NCBI GenBank assembly: GCA_016584305.1
Contig: JACEEZ010025360.1
Location: 532,501-596,500 of the forward strand
DNA from: Chionoecetes opilio
Lineage: Eukaryota; Arthropoda; Malacostraca; Decapoda; Majidae
Reading direction: 5' to 3'
Length of the DNA: 64,000 nt
Both the position numbers and the translations under genes were made by a program. Positions 48,878 to 60,974 of this stretch are shown one piece after another. The notes below the pieces were generated by a model, which was given only the letters and a program-made list of their open reading frames with translations, was not told where the DNA came from and made no database searches. The first letter of the stretch is position 1, and each line of letters begins with the position of its first letter.

Positions 48878-49020
48878 ATTGTAGAGAAAGTCATTGTGGC
48901 AGTGTCCCCCGGGGGAGTTCTATTTTTGGGCCAGCGCCAAATAATAATTAGAAAATTTTCAAATTTGTAGAGGCAAGCCATTTTGTGGCAGTGTCCGCAG
49001 TGGATTTTTCTATCGGGCCC
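48878..49020. repeat. Degraded two-copy repeat, about 84-bp period
   Basis: Units at about 48882 and 48966 share GTAGAG, a TCATT or CCATTTT block, GTGGCAGTGTCC, a TTCTAT or TTTCTAT block and GGGCC. Differences are mainly in run lengths, in keeping with base-call errors. Confidence 0.5.
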
Positions 49021-52000
49021 CCGGGGTACGGGCCCGGGCAGTGACGGGCCCTTTTAAACTTTTCCCCCCCCCAAAGTTAAAATCCTTAGTCACAGGAAGA
49101 TCAAACTCCCCCAAAGGGATAAAGTGACAAAACTAAATTACCAATGCCCCTTTTGTGCCCAAAAAGAGGTACTATCTATTTCAAGGCACTGTACTATAAA
49201 CCTTTAAATCGTGCTTTTCCAAAAGCAGTCCCCTTGTTCCGCCGTTTTGATTTTAAAAACGAAAACGGGACTGCGCCCCTTCAATTTTTCAAAAGGCCTT
49301 GTGAATCACTATTGGCAATGGGGGAAAACAAAAAATGAGGGGTTAAAACATTAAAAAGCGAGGATCCCGGGGAGGCGCCCAAAAAATTTCTGCTACGAAA
49401 CGTGACGAAATTTCTCAAAACAAAAAAACAGCCCCGAGTTGGGAACAAAAATTGAATGTTACCGGGCTAAGTTTAACATTAAAATTTTGGGGCAAACAAA
49501 AATACAAACACAAGAGTGGATATTTAGAAGAATCCCCCCGGGTTTTTTTCACGCAATCCTTTAGACAGGGCCCATTTTCCCCCAATAGTCATTTTTGACA
49601 CAAAAACTAGTAAAAAGGATATATAAACAAGACCAGACACCCAAATTTAAAACCAGGGGCATTAAAAAAACCCCCAAAAATTTAAAACTAGAAACCCAAA
49701 CGTTGCTCTCAAAAAAACTTCTTACAAAACCTTTCTACATACTGCTGGGGGAGAAGGCGGAGAGGGGGCCCAAACACACACTCCGTTGGGAACCCCGTGG
49801 GCGGAAAAAAGAGTCTGCCCCAGGGGAGGCTTTAGCGGGTTTATATAGGGGGTAGGACTAGGAACACTTTCCCCCAAAACCCTTTTTTGGGGGGGGGGTT
49901 TTCCCTACGATTTTAAAGCACGTGAAGATTTAAAAAGGGTTTGGGAATTTTTGAAACATGAATACGTATATTCGGGAAACCCTAAATCCCCACCGTGTCG
50001 GGTTTACGGTTTCGGGCCAGGTACAGCCGGGAAAAACACGGTGATGTTTGGTTACTTTGCCTTTAACCCTGCTTGGGGCTGGTGTCCTGGGGTCCCCCCC
50101 CCTCCCTCATAAATCGTGGCTTTGGGTTCTGCTTTAAGGCTTTACCCCCCTTCCCGCACCTCTCTTCCTTAAACTCCCGTGAGTTTTCCCTTTTTAAATT
50201 TTATGCCAAAAAATATTTATTGAGATTTTTTAGACATTTTGATAGCCCGGTTTTTGTTTCAGTTTATTTTTTTATCAATTTTTCACAATTTAAATTGAAG
50301 TGCCCCCAAAATCTGCAAATTTTGGATATTTCCTTCTCCCCCCAACCAAATATAACTTTTTTTCCGTGTCAATTTTTCCTTTCACTTTTAAACCCTTTAC
50401 TCTGTAAAAGTGTCGCAAGGATGGAGATGTTGGAGCCTAAAAGGGAGAAATTCAGTTTTCCGGGATCAACACCGGGTCTGGGGGGGGTTACTGGGAAGCT
50501 GTACGGCGGCTTTTTGGTTTCTGAAAGGGACTGGCGGACCTGGGAGACGGCGGCGACCCTTTCCCGGGCTGTCATCTTTCCCCCCTCGTGGTTAAAATCA
50601 TTGGGAAAAAAATTTTAAATGGGGTAAAAAACTTTGGTAGATGCGGGGATTTTTAAAAAAAAATGTCTTTTTTGTAAGGGGTTTTTTTTAATTTGTTTTT
50701 CAATAGTACTAGTTGATGTTGTTGTGGTAAAAAAAAAAGATTGCAAAAAGGGGGAGTAGTAAAAAGAAAATGTTCCCCGTAACCTTTTTAAAACGCCAAA
50801 AAAGGGCGAGTCTTGAAGTCCGCCCAAAGTTTCCCCCCGGAAAGGGGGATCGACGAAAATCCCCGCTGTGGTATTTGTGAACGGACGGCCCCAGGAAGCC
50901 CTCCCGGTGTTCGGCAAAAAAGGCTCGTGGCCCCGGGGTTGATTCCCTCCTTTAGGCAAAAGGGGGGAAGAAGTGCTTTGGGGGAAAAGGCTTTCAGAGG
51001 TCCCCGATTACTACCCCCAAACGCTCCCCCCCTTTTGGGGTCCCCTTTTTAAGTCTTTTTGTTGACGATTTGTGGATTTTTTTGAAGGGAGTTATGAGGA
51101 TGGAAATTTTTTTTGTTTCTCCCGTTTCCTTTGGGGAAAAAGAAAAAAAACCCGAAATATAAAAAAGTTTTGCATTTTGTATAAAACAATAGAATGTTTA
51201 AAACCCAATTTTGGGTTTTTTTTATCGCGGGGCCCCTATCATAATTTTTTTGTTTTTTCCCTTTTTTTAACTCAATTTAAATTTTTTTTACTTTTTACCA
51301 CTTGCAGAAAGCCGCGGGGGTACGAACCATCACGCCTTTTCCAAACATTATTAATAGTGGGTTTGGCCAATGGGGTACTACGGTTTTCTCTCAGTGGTGC
51401 CAGGGATAAGCCCATGACCCCCAAACCTTTTTCTTTTTACTGAGTGGTCTTATGGGAAAAAACTCCCCGGGCCCATATCTTCTCGGTTTTTATGTCCAAC
51501 ACTTCGGGAAAGGGAAAACGGGGGGTCTTTTTTTTTTTTTCCTTATTACCCCGCAGTTCTTTTTCGGGGAGCCTTCCCCCCCTGGGCTAGTTTTAAAAAA
51601 CCGGGAATACACGGGGACGATTTGGCCCCAGTGAGCAGACTTTCGTGAGCAAAAAATTTATTGGGGTCCCCAGGGAAAAAGCCCCACACGGTGATGCTTT
51701 GTTTCGATGAGTAATCTTGTAGGGGGGAAAAGATCACCCCGGGGTGCAATTTTTGATGGGTAATCCCTTTTTCAAAAAAAAACAAAGCGGGTTCGGCGAG
51801 CACATTAAAAATGCGTCCCCCCAAGCAGGGTTTTGGGAAAAAGCAGCCTTTGGCTTTCCACGGGTTTTGTTAACCCCTTTCTTATTGGTGCTGTAATCAG
51901 GGAAAATCAAAATATTTACCAGGTTTTTGGGATTTTCAAAGTATTTTGTAAAAAAATTTCCCTTTTAAGGGGAAACGTAAATTTAAATAAAAATAGATGG

Positions 52001-52079
52001 GGGAAATTTTTTTATGTCAGGGCAAAAGTAGAATCCTGGGACCCCTTTAAAAGACATGCAGACTTCTTTACCCCCAAAA

Positions 52080-52470
52080 ACCGGGTGTCCCTCAAAAGGG
52101 TCGGTCTTAGCCCCCTACTCTATTTAAAATGTATACGCATGGGCATTCCCGGGCACCCCGTCATCCTTACTAAAATTTCATAAAATACGCTGACGAAAGT
52201 GGGCGGCCTTCCCCACCCCTAAACAAGTAGACCCCCTTGGGCAAGGGCCCCCATGAAAGGGGAAATGAATGTATTGTCTTTTTTGGGGAGCTTTTAAATG
52301 GGGTATCAAATCCCTCCTGACAAAAAATAAAAACCACTACTTTAACATTAAAAACTAAACCCCCGCATTTTTACCCTAACTCAAAAACCCACCCCATCCT
52401 ATCCCCAAAATCCATCACCATAACCACCAAAAATCTTGGGGGGTCACCATTTACAAAAACCTTTTAAAAT
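52080..52470 (+). pseudogene. Jockey-like RT fragment, frame-hopping
   Basis: Across frames one can read a block like PKGSVLAP (about 52090-52120), then YAHGIPG-like sequence (about 52130-52155), a TKIS/HKYAD(E) block (about 52170-52195), and later KTTTLTLK and KNLGG (about 52330-52440). These correspond in order to the GVPQGSVLSPLLF, YADD and LGVTI blocks of non-LTR RT. Each hop falls at a homopolymer, so it is probably a better-preserved copy blurred by sequence error. Confidence 0.45.
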
Positions 52471-54679
52471 AAACGTTTAAAACCAAATTTTATCATTCCT
52501 GTTTAAGCATCCCAAAAAAGCCATGTCGAGTATTCAACAATATGGTTTTTCACATTTTTCATCCGTTTACCCTTTTTAAAGGATCCGCATTCAAAATCGT
52601 AAATCCCCCCTGCTCTCAAAAAAAAAACGTTTATCAGCAGACGGGCGCAACCCGGGCGGCGGACCGGGCACAACAAGGAGCCCCCCAGGGACCGGGCCTT
52701 TATACCCTTTTTCGCGGGGACTCGGGGAAAAAAAGTAGTACTTGGGGAAAATTTTTTTGGGGTTTTTGAATTTTTTTTGTGCGATGTTTGGGATGTACTT
52801 GCATCCCGGGGGGGTGCCAAGGGGGGGGGCTGGGCCCTTTTCCGAGAGTTAACCCCTTTGCAAAAAATGTGGGGGGACGATAATGGGTGCAGAAAGTGTT
52901 TCAGCGGGGCAAGCGGCGGGGGGGCGGCGGGTAGGTGCAAGGGGCCCCCCCCAGATGAGAGGGGCTTTCAGTACCCTGGGTTTCTACCCAGCCGCTCCCC
53001 CTCGCTCCCAAAAGGTTCTGCACCCCATATATCGTTTGGGGTTTGGGTTTTGAATGGGTTTCTAAGTTTTCGGGAAAAGGGACGGCTTTTTTTGGGCCCT
53101 GCCCAAAGCAGGGTGCAAAAATGTGCCCCGGGGGGCACAAAAAAATTACCCGAAGCACCCAAAAAATTTCCCCCAAATACTACATTTTTTCAGAGTTTTC
53201 CGTGTGTCTGACGGGCGGGGCGGGGAGGCTCACTCGGGTGGACGTCCCCCAGTTTCGCCCTCGAAATTTTGCGCCAAAGGCGGAAGGGGCTGTTGTTTTT
53301 TCCCCCGGGTTTTTTCAAAAATCATGTTTTTTTTGGGGGAAAAAAAATGGGGTTTAAAATGAATAATTTTTTTTGGGGTTAGGTTTTTTTGGGAAAGGGA
53401 AATTTTAACATTAAAATTTGGGCAAAAAAAAAAAAAAAAAATGGGGGCCGGGAAAAGAAAACTTTAAGATTCAACATCATATAAGAAAAAAAAAAAGGGA
53501 ATTTTGCAAAAAAAGGTCTCTCCTTTTCTTTAACCCCTTCCGCTCAGCCTCTCTTTTAAAACCCAAAAAAACCTCTACAACGCCTTTATTTTCCTTCCTT
53601 ACTTACTTCCCTATGGCCTTTTTAAACTTTCTGTAATATCAAACACCAAGCTCCTTTTAGAGAATCCAAAAAAAGGGCTTTAAGATAGGGTACACGACAC
53701 TAAATGGTATGAATTTAAAAACATCAGAATTCCCTCCGGGCGCAACTTAAACGCCCCCCCCGAAAATTTGTTTTGGGACAAAAAAACCCAAATTTAAAAA
53801 AATTGAAAAAAAAATCCCCTTATTGTCCCCAATTCAAGGTTAAACTTTCCCGTCCAGTGCCATCGTGGGCCCAACCCCCACTCTATCTCTTTCCCTTTAC
53901 CCCGACCCAATTTTCCTTCCCCCGAAACTATCCCTTTCAAATCTAAAAACCCTTTTCCCCCTCGCCATTTTATTTTTCTGAAATTTTTCCTTTCACGGGC
54001 CCTTTTTTTGAAAATTTTAACTACTCGCTCATCTTTCTTTTCTCCCCTTTCCCGGAGAGAGCAAAACCCGCCCTTAAACCCTTTCTTCCAAAAAGTTCAT
54101 TTTTTCTCCTTTACCGAGAGGGGGCACCAAACCCAAATAAGGGGCAAATAGGGCTCGGCCAATCAGAGAGAGCTCCCCCCAAAAAAATTCCTTTTGCCTT
54201 CAAACAAAGCCCCCCCACCCCAAAATGCCCTCAACCCGACAGAAAACATAGCCCCACTAAAAAGGCAACAAATTTTCCTTGATCCCCCCCAAAAACAAAA
54301 ATTTAAAATTCCTCCCCAAATTTCAAGATGTTTCACCTTACAAAACAAACCCCCCAAAAAAGCCCCCCCCTCTCACCAACACACCTCCCAAGATCACCCT
54401 CATACACCACATAAAGATGCAAACCTTTCTAAAATCCATTTAAAACAGAAACCCCACACCCTTTGTCACAAACCCACGTCATGTTTTCCCCATGTCCTGC
54501 CTTTACCCGGGAAAACAGAGTTTTTAAACCCTGTGTTTTTTTCTAATACTAATATTATTTTTCTTTTCCCCCCCCCCCCCCATTATTGCCCCCCATCCCC
54601 TTTTTCCCCTCTATATTTTTTTTATTTTATTTTGGGTTTTTTTTTTATTATGCAGGGAATATTATGTTTTTGGTTTTTT

Positions 54680-55660
54680 CTTTATATATATATATATATA
54701 TATTTTATATTAAAATATAAAAATATTTTATAGTATAATCTATATTACTAAAATATAGTTATAAAATATATATACTTTTAAATTTTTTATATATAAAATT
54801 ATATATATATATATATATATATAAAAATATATAAAAATAATAAAATATATAAAAAATTTAAAAATAAAATTAAAATAATTTTAAATTTTTATATATAAAT
54901 TTTTTAAAATATTTTTTATATATTTTATATTTAATTTTTATATTTTAATTTTAAATTTTTATTTTTTTATTTTTTAAAATATAAAAATATTTAAAAAAAA
55001 TTTAAAAATATTTTTATGATAAAAAAATATATTTTTATATATTAATTTTAAGTTTTAAAAATTTTTATTATATTATAAAAAAATTTTTTTAAAAATATAT
55101 ATTTTTTATATATAAAAAAATTAAAAATTTAAAATTTATTTTTAAAATTAAAATTAATAATAATATATATAAAATGTATAATTTAAAATTTTTATAGATT
55201 TAAATTTATATTAAAAAATTTTTATTTTTAATTTTTTATATAATTAAAAATATATTATTTAAAATAATTTTTAGATATTTATTAATATTTTAATTTTTTT
55301 TTATCAAAATTTTAAATTTAAATTTATTTAAATTTTTTAAAAATAATTTTTTATTTATTTAAAATTATTTTTAAAAAATAATAAAACTTTAATATTTTAT
55401 ATATATATATAAATAAAATATAGAATATAATTTAATTTTTTATAAAATATTTTATAATATAAAATAAAATTTTATAAAATAAAATATATTTTATATATTT
55501 TTATATTATTATATTATATATATATTTTATTTTTTTTATATATAAGTATTTATTAAAATTTTTAAAAAATTACGTTTAAAATAAAATAATTATCTTTTTT
55601 TTAAATTTATAATATTAAAAAATTTTTTTAAAATAAAATTTAAAAAAATAGTTTTGGAGA
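54680..55660. repeat. AT-rich block inside the low-quality interval
   Basis: Nearly pure A/T, resembling the 28.8-31.6 kb block but with longer A and T runs. No coding signal. Confidence 0.75.
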
Positions 55661-56676
55661 TTTTTCCCCCTTTGATAAGGAAAAAATTTGTATAAAAACT
55701 CAAAAGGGAAATTACCCAGAAAAATTTTTTTTCCAAAAAAAAATAAAAACCAAATTTTTAAATATATATATTAACTTTATTTTTTTGATTTTATTAAGCT
55801 ATATATTTCCCCCTTTAAAAATAAACCCTTTATTATTAAAATTTAAAACCCCAATTTTAAAAATATTATATTTTTGGCAAAAAATTTCTTTTAAAAGGAG
55901 GTTTTTCGGAAGTTTAAGGGGGCAAAAACAAGGGGTCATGAGGGTTCCCCCTTTTTCCGGGCAGGATTGGGGGGCCCCAACGGGCCGGGGGTTTCTTCCT
56001 TAGAAAATTTCCCCCGAAAACCCCCAAAATTTTAAATGGAGGAAGGGTTTCATTTTTTCCCCCCTTTACCCCCCCCTGAGAAAACAGTAATTTATTTGGT
56101 AGGGGGGAAAACCAAAGATTTTTTTTGGGTTTTTTTTCTACCACTTTCCCCTCCTTTTGGGGGGGAAGGTTATGCCCTATCCTTTGGGGGGGCCCTTCTT
56201 CATCCTTGGGGTGGCCTTGGTTTTTGGCAAAAACTGAGAACTTCTTTTTCCCGGGGGGGTCCGAGGAATTTTGTAAGCATTTTTGGGTTAGAAACGGGAG
56301 GTTTTTGGGTTTTTTTTGGTTTTTTTTTCCCCCTCCCCCCTCCTTTTCTTTTCCCCTTCCTTCCCCTTCTCTTTTCCTCCTTCCCCTCTTAACCCTCCCT
56401 CTCTCCTCCCTTTTTTCCCCAAAAATTTTTTTTTCCTTCCCTTCTCTTCCCCCTCCTCCCCTTTTTATCTTTTTTCCCCCTTTTTTTCCTCTTTTCTTCC
56501 CCTTTTTATATTCCTTGCCCCTTCCACCCCCCAATTTGGGAAAAAATTTTTAAATGCCTTGAACGCAGGTTTTTAAAATGATTTTTCAGGTTTGCAAAAA
56601 AAACAGTTTTCCCCGGGTACGATAAAAATCTAACTTAGGATCTTTTCAACATTTTACACGTAACGATAATTTTTTT

Positions 56677-56679
56677 TTT

Positions 56680-56712
<33 letters not shown>

Positions 56713-56733
56713 TTTTTTTTTTTCTCTCTCTCT

Positions 56734-56764
<31 letters not shown>

Positions 56765-56830
56765 CAGGCAAAGTAACACGACCCTGGCCAGTCAAGTGTG
56801 AATACATCTGACTGACTGACTGACTGACTG
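56677..56830. repeat. CT tracts and (GACT)n
   Basis: CT runs at about 56680-56763 with T-run breaks, then (CTGA)n at about 56808-56830. This marks the return of ordinary sequence after the homopolymer-rich interval. Confidence 0.85.
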
Positions 56831-56987
56831 ATAATAACGTCATATATTTCTTGAAAGCATTTGATTGTGAGCAGGCGTAGCATCTTCTTCATCTTATATG
56901 GAGTGTGAACCTGGCACTCAACAGTAAGTCGGCGGCGTCCAAGCACATACGCCGGTGGGTGAAGACCAATGATGAGGGATATGCAGG

Positions 56988-57290
56988 ATGATCGTCAAAA
57001 CATTATATCAAACTTGGTCATCAGCAACTCGTCTCGACGTAAAACATATGTATGTAGAGCTGAACCCCAGCTTCAGTGTCCACAATGTTTATAACACACG
57101 GTGTAGTATGAACGAGCTGCAGAGAATAGCGTTCACAAGAATTCGCGTGAACAGTCACAATTTGGCGTGCGAGACAGGTAGTTGGAACAGGAGAGGTCGA
57201 GGTCGCCTGCCACTGCAAGAGCGGATGTGTACCTGCGGGGTCGTGCAGACGGAGGTACACGTTATCGAGCATTGTCCTTAAAAATCAATA
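56988..57290 (+). pseudogene. Non-LTR retrotransposon C-terminal fragment
   Basis: The frame ends with MNELQRIAFTRIRVNSHNLA, CETGSWNRRGRGRLPLQERM and CTCGVVQTEVHVIEHCP. The pattern (T)RxRxxSHxL...ETGxW...R...CxCGxxQTExHxxxHCP is the zinc-binding tail of several LINE ORF2 proteins. No RT precedes it, so it is a 5'-truncated copy. The rest of its 3' UTR probably extends to about 57540. Confidence 0.65.
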
Positions 57291-57540
57291 TCTACGACAA
57301 TTATACGGATTTACAATGATGCAAGAACGGTTTTATGAAAACTTGGCTTTGGATGTAATGTTAAAGCGATTTATGAAATATTGGAAACGTACGTATGAGT
57401 AAATGAACGTGTAAACACTAAGATTTTAGGTTATGAATATTGTTTATGGGTCGGACTACAGTTTTGTTGATAAATATATATGATGATTTATATTTTATTG
57501 AATATTATTTTACTGTTTCAATTTCGTACTGTAGTTTTGT
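57291..57540. other. Probable LINE 3' UTR
   Basis: AT-rich sequence without open frames follows the LINE tail. Confidence 0.35.
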
Positions 57541-57548
57541 ACTGCTTT

Positions 57549-57549
<1 letters not shown>

Positions 57550-57594
<45 letters not shown>

Positions 57595-57907
57595 TCTGTG
57601 CCTATAGCGCCTGTAGGCAGTGGTGATCCAGGGCTCGGGTGGTAGGCTCTGGAGGTTCACTTGAGGGTTCTGATGGTTGGTCTTCGCCCGTGGTGGCGCA
57701 GGCAGGATTCTTATAGTGACGCCTGTGATTAGAGGCTCATGCCGCCCCCCTGTGTCCTCCGATGCACTCGCAATCGATGGGCAGGGCATGTGGGTGTTCT
57801 TAGGCCACTCGATGGTGCAGAAAGGTTTTGGGTTTCTTCGGGGATCGAACTCGGGTCACCGAGAACGCCAGTCGGAGACGCTAACCACTCCGCTACCGCC
57901 TCCCCAA
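57550..57907 (-). mobile_element. tRNA-derived SINE, family 1, second copy
   Basis: On the minus strand it opens GGGGAGGCGGTAGCGGAGTG followed by GTTAGCGTC (A-box) and GAGTTCGATCCCC (B-box, about 57844-57856), then the family tail, CCTACAGGCGCTATAGGC, and a poly-A tail seen as about 40 T at 57550-57590. The head is better kept than in the 33.6-kb copy. Confidence 0.8.
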
Positions 57908-58180
57908 ATTTTCGTCCATTGCAAATTTTGTTTGATAATGTTCTTACTTTTTACTGGTACGTATTTTGCCTTACATTATTTCTAATAGTCATTTTCAATG
58001 GTGTTTTAGTTTTGTTATATTTTGCTATATACTGATTATACTGCTAGTCTACTAGTAGTCTCGTTTTATTGTTATGTCTGTTGTTCTTTTAATAAGTGTG
58101 TAATATTAATAGTAAAATATGTGTAAATGTTATAAAACTGTGTTCAATAAACTATATATTAAACTATATAAATATAAACT
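57908..58180. other. Unassigned AT-rich sequence
   Basis: Nothing recognised before the GT run. Confidence 0.35.
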
Positions 58181-58495
58181 GTGTGTGTGTGTGTGTGTTT
58201 TGTGTGTGTGTGTATGTTTGTGTGTCATTCACCCTTGGTCTTGTACACGCGAGTCGGACCCGCGATCGCCAGTTTCACTCTCCCGGAGCAAGCTTGGAAC
58301 TCATTATTACCGTTCTTTGGGTAATGCTGGGACCTCACACACCACACAGCCCCATCCCCTTGCTCAAAAGGGATAGCAACCACCCGAATTTTTCAGTGAA
58401 AAAGACCCAGTAGCAGTGAGGATTCGAAAATGTTAACCACAGAATGGCGCGCCAACGATGTTGTCCACTTGACCATCGCTGCGGTGGCGTGGCAA
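58181..58495 (-). mobile_element. tRNA-derived SINE, family 2, uninterrupted copy
   Basis: The minus strand reads CCACCGCAGCGATGGTCAAG (A-box region) and TTCGAATCCTCACTGC (B-box, about 58408-58424), then the same tail as at 32.3 kb through GGTGTGTGAGGTCCCAGC and TAATAATGAGTTCCAAGC to a (CA)n end seen as GT at 58181-58225. It shows the empty target of the family 3 SINE. Confidence 0.7.
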
Positions 58496-58720
58496 ATGTA
58501 TTCATCAAATTGTGTTTTTACAGGGCCTGAGCAACACTCGTATGGCCCAGTCTCCATATCTGCATTTTATCAATAATCCTTATTGCTTAGTGTTGGGGGA
58601 AGTCATCACCCCGGGAGGCGGGACACAACCCCTGGCTAACACCCGTTACCCATTCACTGCTGGCTGGACAGGGGCCCGGGTTTTAAAGAGACCGCCCATC
58701 TTTATCCGCTCCGTTCGGCG

Positions 58721-58736
58721 AGGCGTGTGTGTGTGT

Positions 58737-58828
<92 letters not shown>
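58721..58828. repeat. GT microsatellite
   Basis: About 105 bp of GT with two single-base breaks. Confidence 0.95.
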
Positions 58829-58829
<1 letters not shown>

Positions 58830-59165
58830 TTCAAGTTCAAGTTCAAGGTCAAACATTTTATTGCCATAAGAACAAAAACAAATAATAAATCCATCATTAA
58901 CCTTTCATGGAAAGGTCTGCTGAAAAAACTCTCGTCAGCAGACCGAGTTATCAAGCAAGGTAAATGTGAATTCCAGAGAGAATATTCATCATTCTTGTAG
59001 TCNAGTGTGTTCAATTTTCAAGGTCAGACATTTTATTGCCATACGAACAAAAACAAATAATAAATCCATCATTAACCTTTCATGGAAAGGTCTGCTGATA
59101 AAACTCTCGTCAGCAGACCCAGTTATCAAGCAAGGTGATTATGTGGACATTCCAGAGAGAAGACT
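58829..59165 (-). repeat. Near-identical duplicate segments around a single N
   Basis: About 58842-58990 and 59020-59160 are almost the same: AAGGTCA(A/G)ACATTTTATTGC, then AGAACAAAAACAAATAATAA and TCATGGAAAGGTCTGCTGA. Between them, base 59003 is N. Inverse strand reading gives GGCAATAAAATGT followed by TTGACCTTGAACTTGAA, a LINE-type 3' end with a polyadenylation signal and short-repeat tail. Confidence 0.75.
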
Positions 59166-59500
59166 ATTACATCATATCTATGTATATTCATACAAAACAT
59201 CTGTAAATATACTTAAACACATACTAACGTATAATATCTATATAAACACACACACATACTCATACATACAGTAAATATATTCACACATTTTAACACACAC
59301 ACACACACACACTCTCTCATCCACACACAATGTACACTTATAATTAGGGTTTGTTTCGGAGTAGGATTAACCTTCTTGGACTACAACTAGTTGTTATATG
59401 TATAATGATAGATACCATTGTATATTTATCTGTAATCTTAAATTATAAATGTGATTCTGTTTGTTTGTAGTCAATACACTAAACTAAAAAGTAAACTAAA
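59166..59500. other. Unassigned AT-rich sequence
   Basis: Contains a short CA run (about 59291-59312). No gene seen. Confidence 0.4.
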
Positions 59501-59502
59501 CT

Positions 59503-59534
59503 GTGTGTGTGTGTGTGTATGTCGTGTGTGTATG

Positions 59535-59611
<77 letters not shown>
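59503..59611. repeat. GT microsatellite
   Basis: About 105 bp of GT with ATGTC interruptions; a CA run follows at about 59750-59780. Confidence 0.95.
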
Positions 59612-59614
<3 letters not shown>

Positions 59615-59745
59615 CACAGGTTTATGTATGGGTAATTTAAGTAAAAAAAAAGGTGATGGACAAGACAAACAATTAGCAGTCTGCCACATATCCTCGAGGG
59701 AAGGATTTTCAACACAATTTATGAAATCATTATATACATACTTAT

Positions 59746-59782
<37 letters not shown>

Positions 59783-59819
59783 TTGATGATAATTTTCTTA
59801 ATATTGCCAACGATTATTC

Positions 59820-60870
59820 TCAGTGTTGATAAAAGTAATAGGGATTATCTGCATAACTCTTCTAATATGTCTATGTACCTATTCCCCTGTAACCAGTTTG
59901 AAATGAAAGCCTACATCAATTCCTTAAAATCAAATGCAACTGGCTATGATGATATTCCTGCAGCCGTAATAAAACAAACTCATGATTCTCATGATTATAT
60001 AACAGTATAACACATCCTCTTACACACATATCCATTGTATCTTTTAGGCATGGTGTTTTCCTGATAAGTTGAAAATAGCTAAAGCAATTCCTATTCACAA
60101 GTCTGGTGGTAAAGATGAAATAAATAATTACTGATTAATCTCCATTTTACCATCAATTAGAAAAATCTTTGAAAAAGCAATTGCTTACCGGCTCTGTAAT
60201 TTTTTTGAAAATAATAATTTATTATCTGACTGCCAATATGGCATTAGGAAAAATAGGTCCACAGAATCTGCTCTTCTACATTTTGTCTCCTCTGTGTATA
60301 CTCATTGTGTACTTATAGTGCAAAAAGGAAAATTTCTAAATTAGCTGGGATTATATACAAAGTTAGGGAACATATGAATGCAGATTTCTTGAAACTTCTT
60401 TATTTTGCATTGGTTTATCCTTACCTACTATATAGATCAGCAATATGGGGGACAGCCTGCAAAACCTACATAGACATCTTCTTTCTTGCACAAAAAAAGT
60501 TACTAAGAGTTATGACCTACAATAGTCGACCTTGAGCATACAACCCCCCTGTTTCGAGAGCACAAGTTATTAAAACTACCTGACATAATCCAGCTACAAA
60601 CATGTTTATTTGTTTACAACGCCTTGAATACATTTTTCATCGATTATTATGGATTTCAGATATCACAACATTTTGCTACCAGAAGACCAGACAATCTCCG
60701 AATGCCTTATTGCAGAACCTCACATGCTAAAAAAAGTGTTATTCATAGGGGTGTCTGGCAATGGAATCAACTTCCCGAATGCATACGAAATTGTACAATT
60801 CGAATAGGTTTCAAATTAAAGGTAAAAAAGAAGAATTACAAACTATCTATAGTTCTATATACATAATTAA
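59820..60870 (+). pseudogene. CR1/L2-like LINE RT with internal deletion
   Basis: Early RT blocks: FEMKAYINSLKSNATGYDDI followed by PAAVIK; after a frame break KLKIAKAIPIHKSGG, a NNY-stop-LISILPSIRKIFEKAI stretch and DCQYGIRKNRSTESALLHFV (to about 60290). The catalytic YADD region is missing: the next frame (60305 on) begins at the post-RT part, ISKLAGIIYKVREHMNADFL and YFALVYPYLLYRSAIWGTAC. Thus the palm domain is deleted. Multiple stops follow. Confidence 0.65.
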
Positions 60871-60884
60871 AAAAAAATATTTTG

Positions 60885-60962
60885 TATATGTGTGTGTGTA
60901 TGTATGTATGTGTGTATGTGTGTATATGTATATGTATGTATATGTATAGTATATGTATATGC
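60885..60962. repeat. (TATG)n/(GT)n low-complexity tract
   Basis: TATGTGTG, TATGTATG and ATATGTAT words separate the LINE from the GC-richer pseudogene. Confidence 0.8.
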
Positions 60963-60974
60963 TTTGGGGTCTTC

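Larger units (their letters stand above)
37870..56640. other. Homopolymer-rich region, probable low-quality assembly
   Basis: Throughout this 18.8-kb interval the sequence is made of runs of three to eight identical bases (GGGG, CCCC, AAAA, TTTT), unlike either flank. Open frames are short and carry no domain. The one protein-like signal (RT at about 52080-52470) requires repeated frame hops at homopolymers. Simple AT blocks occur at 46770-46812 and 54680-55660. The changes at about 37.87 and 56.64 kb are sharp. I therefore do not annotate the many open frames in this interval. Confidence 0.75.

Noticed and set aside
38260..56576. Dozens of 60-206 codon open frames
   Set aside because: They lie in homopolymer-rich, probably erroneous sequence and are rich in G, P, F and K runs without domain order.
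56635..56946. Minus-strand 103-codon frame beginning LGRRRLTVECQVHTPY
   Set aside because: The first 60 residues have ordinary composition, but no family or splice sites were recognised, and the rest is GA repeat.
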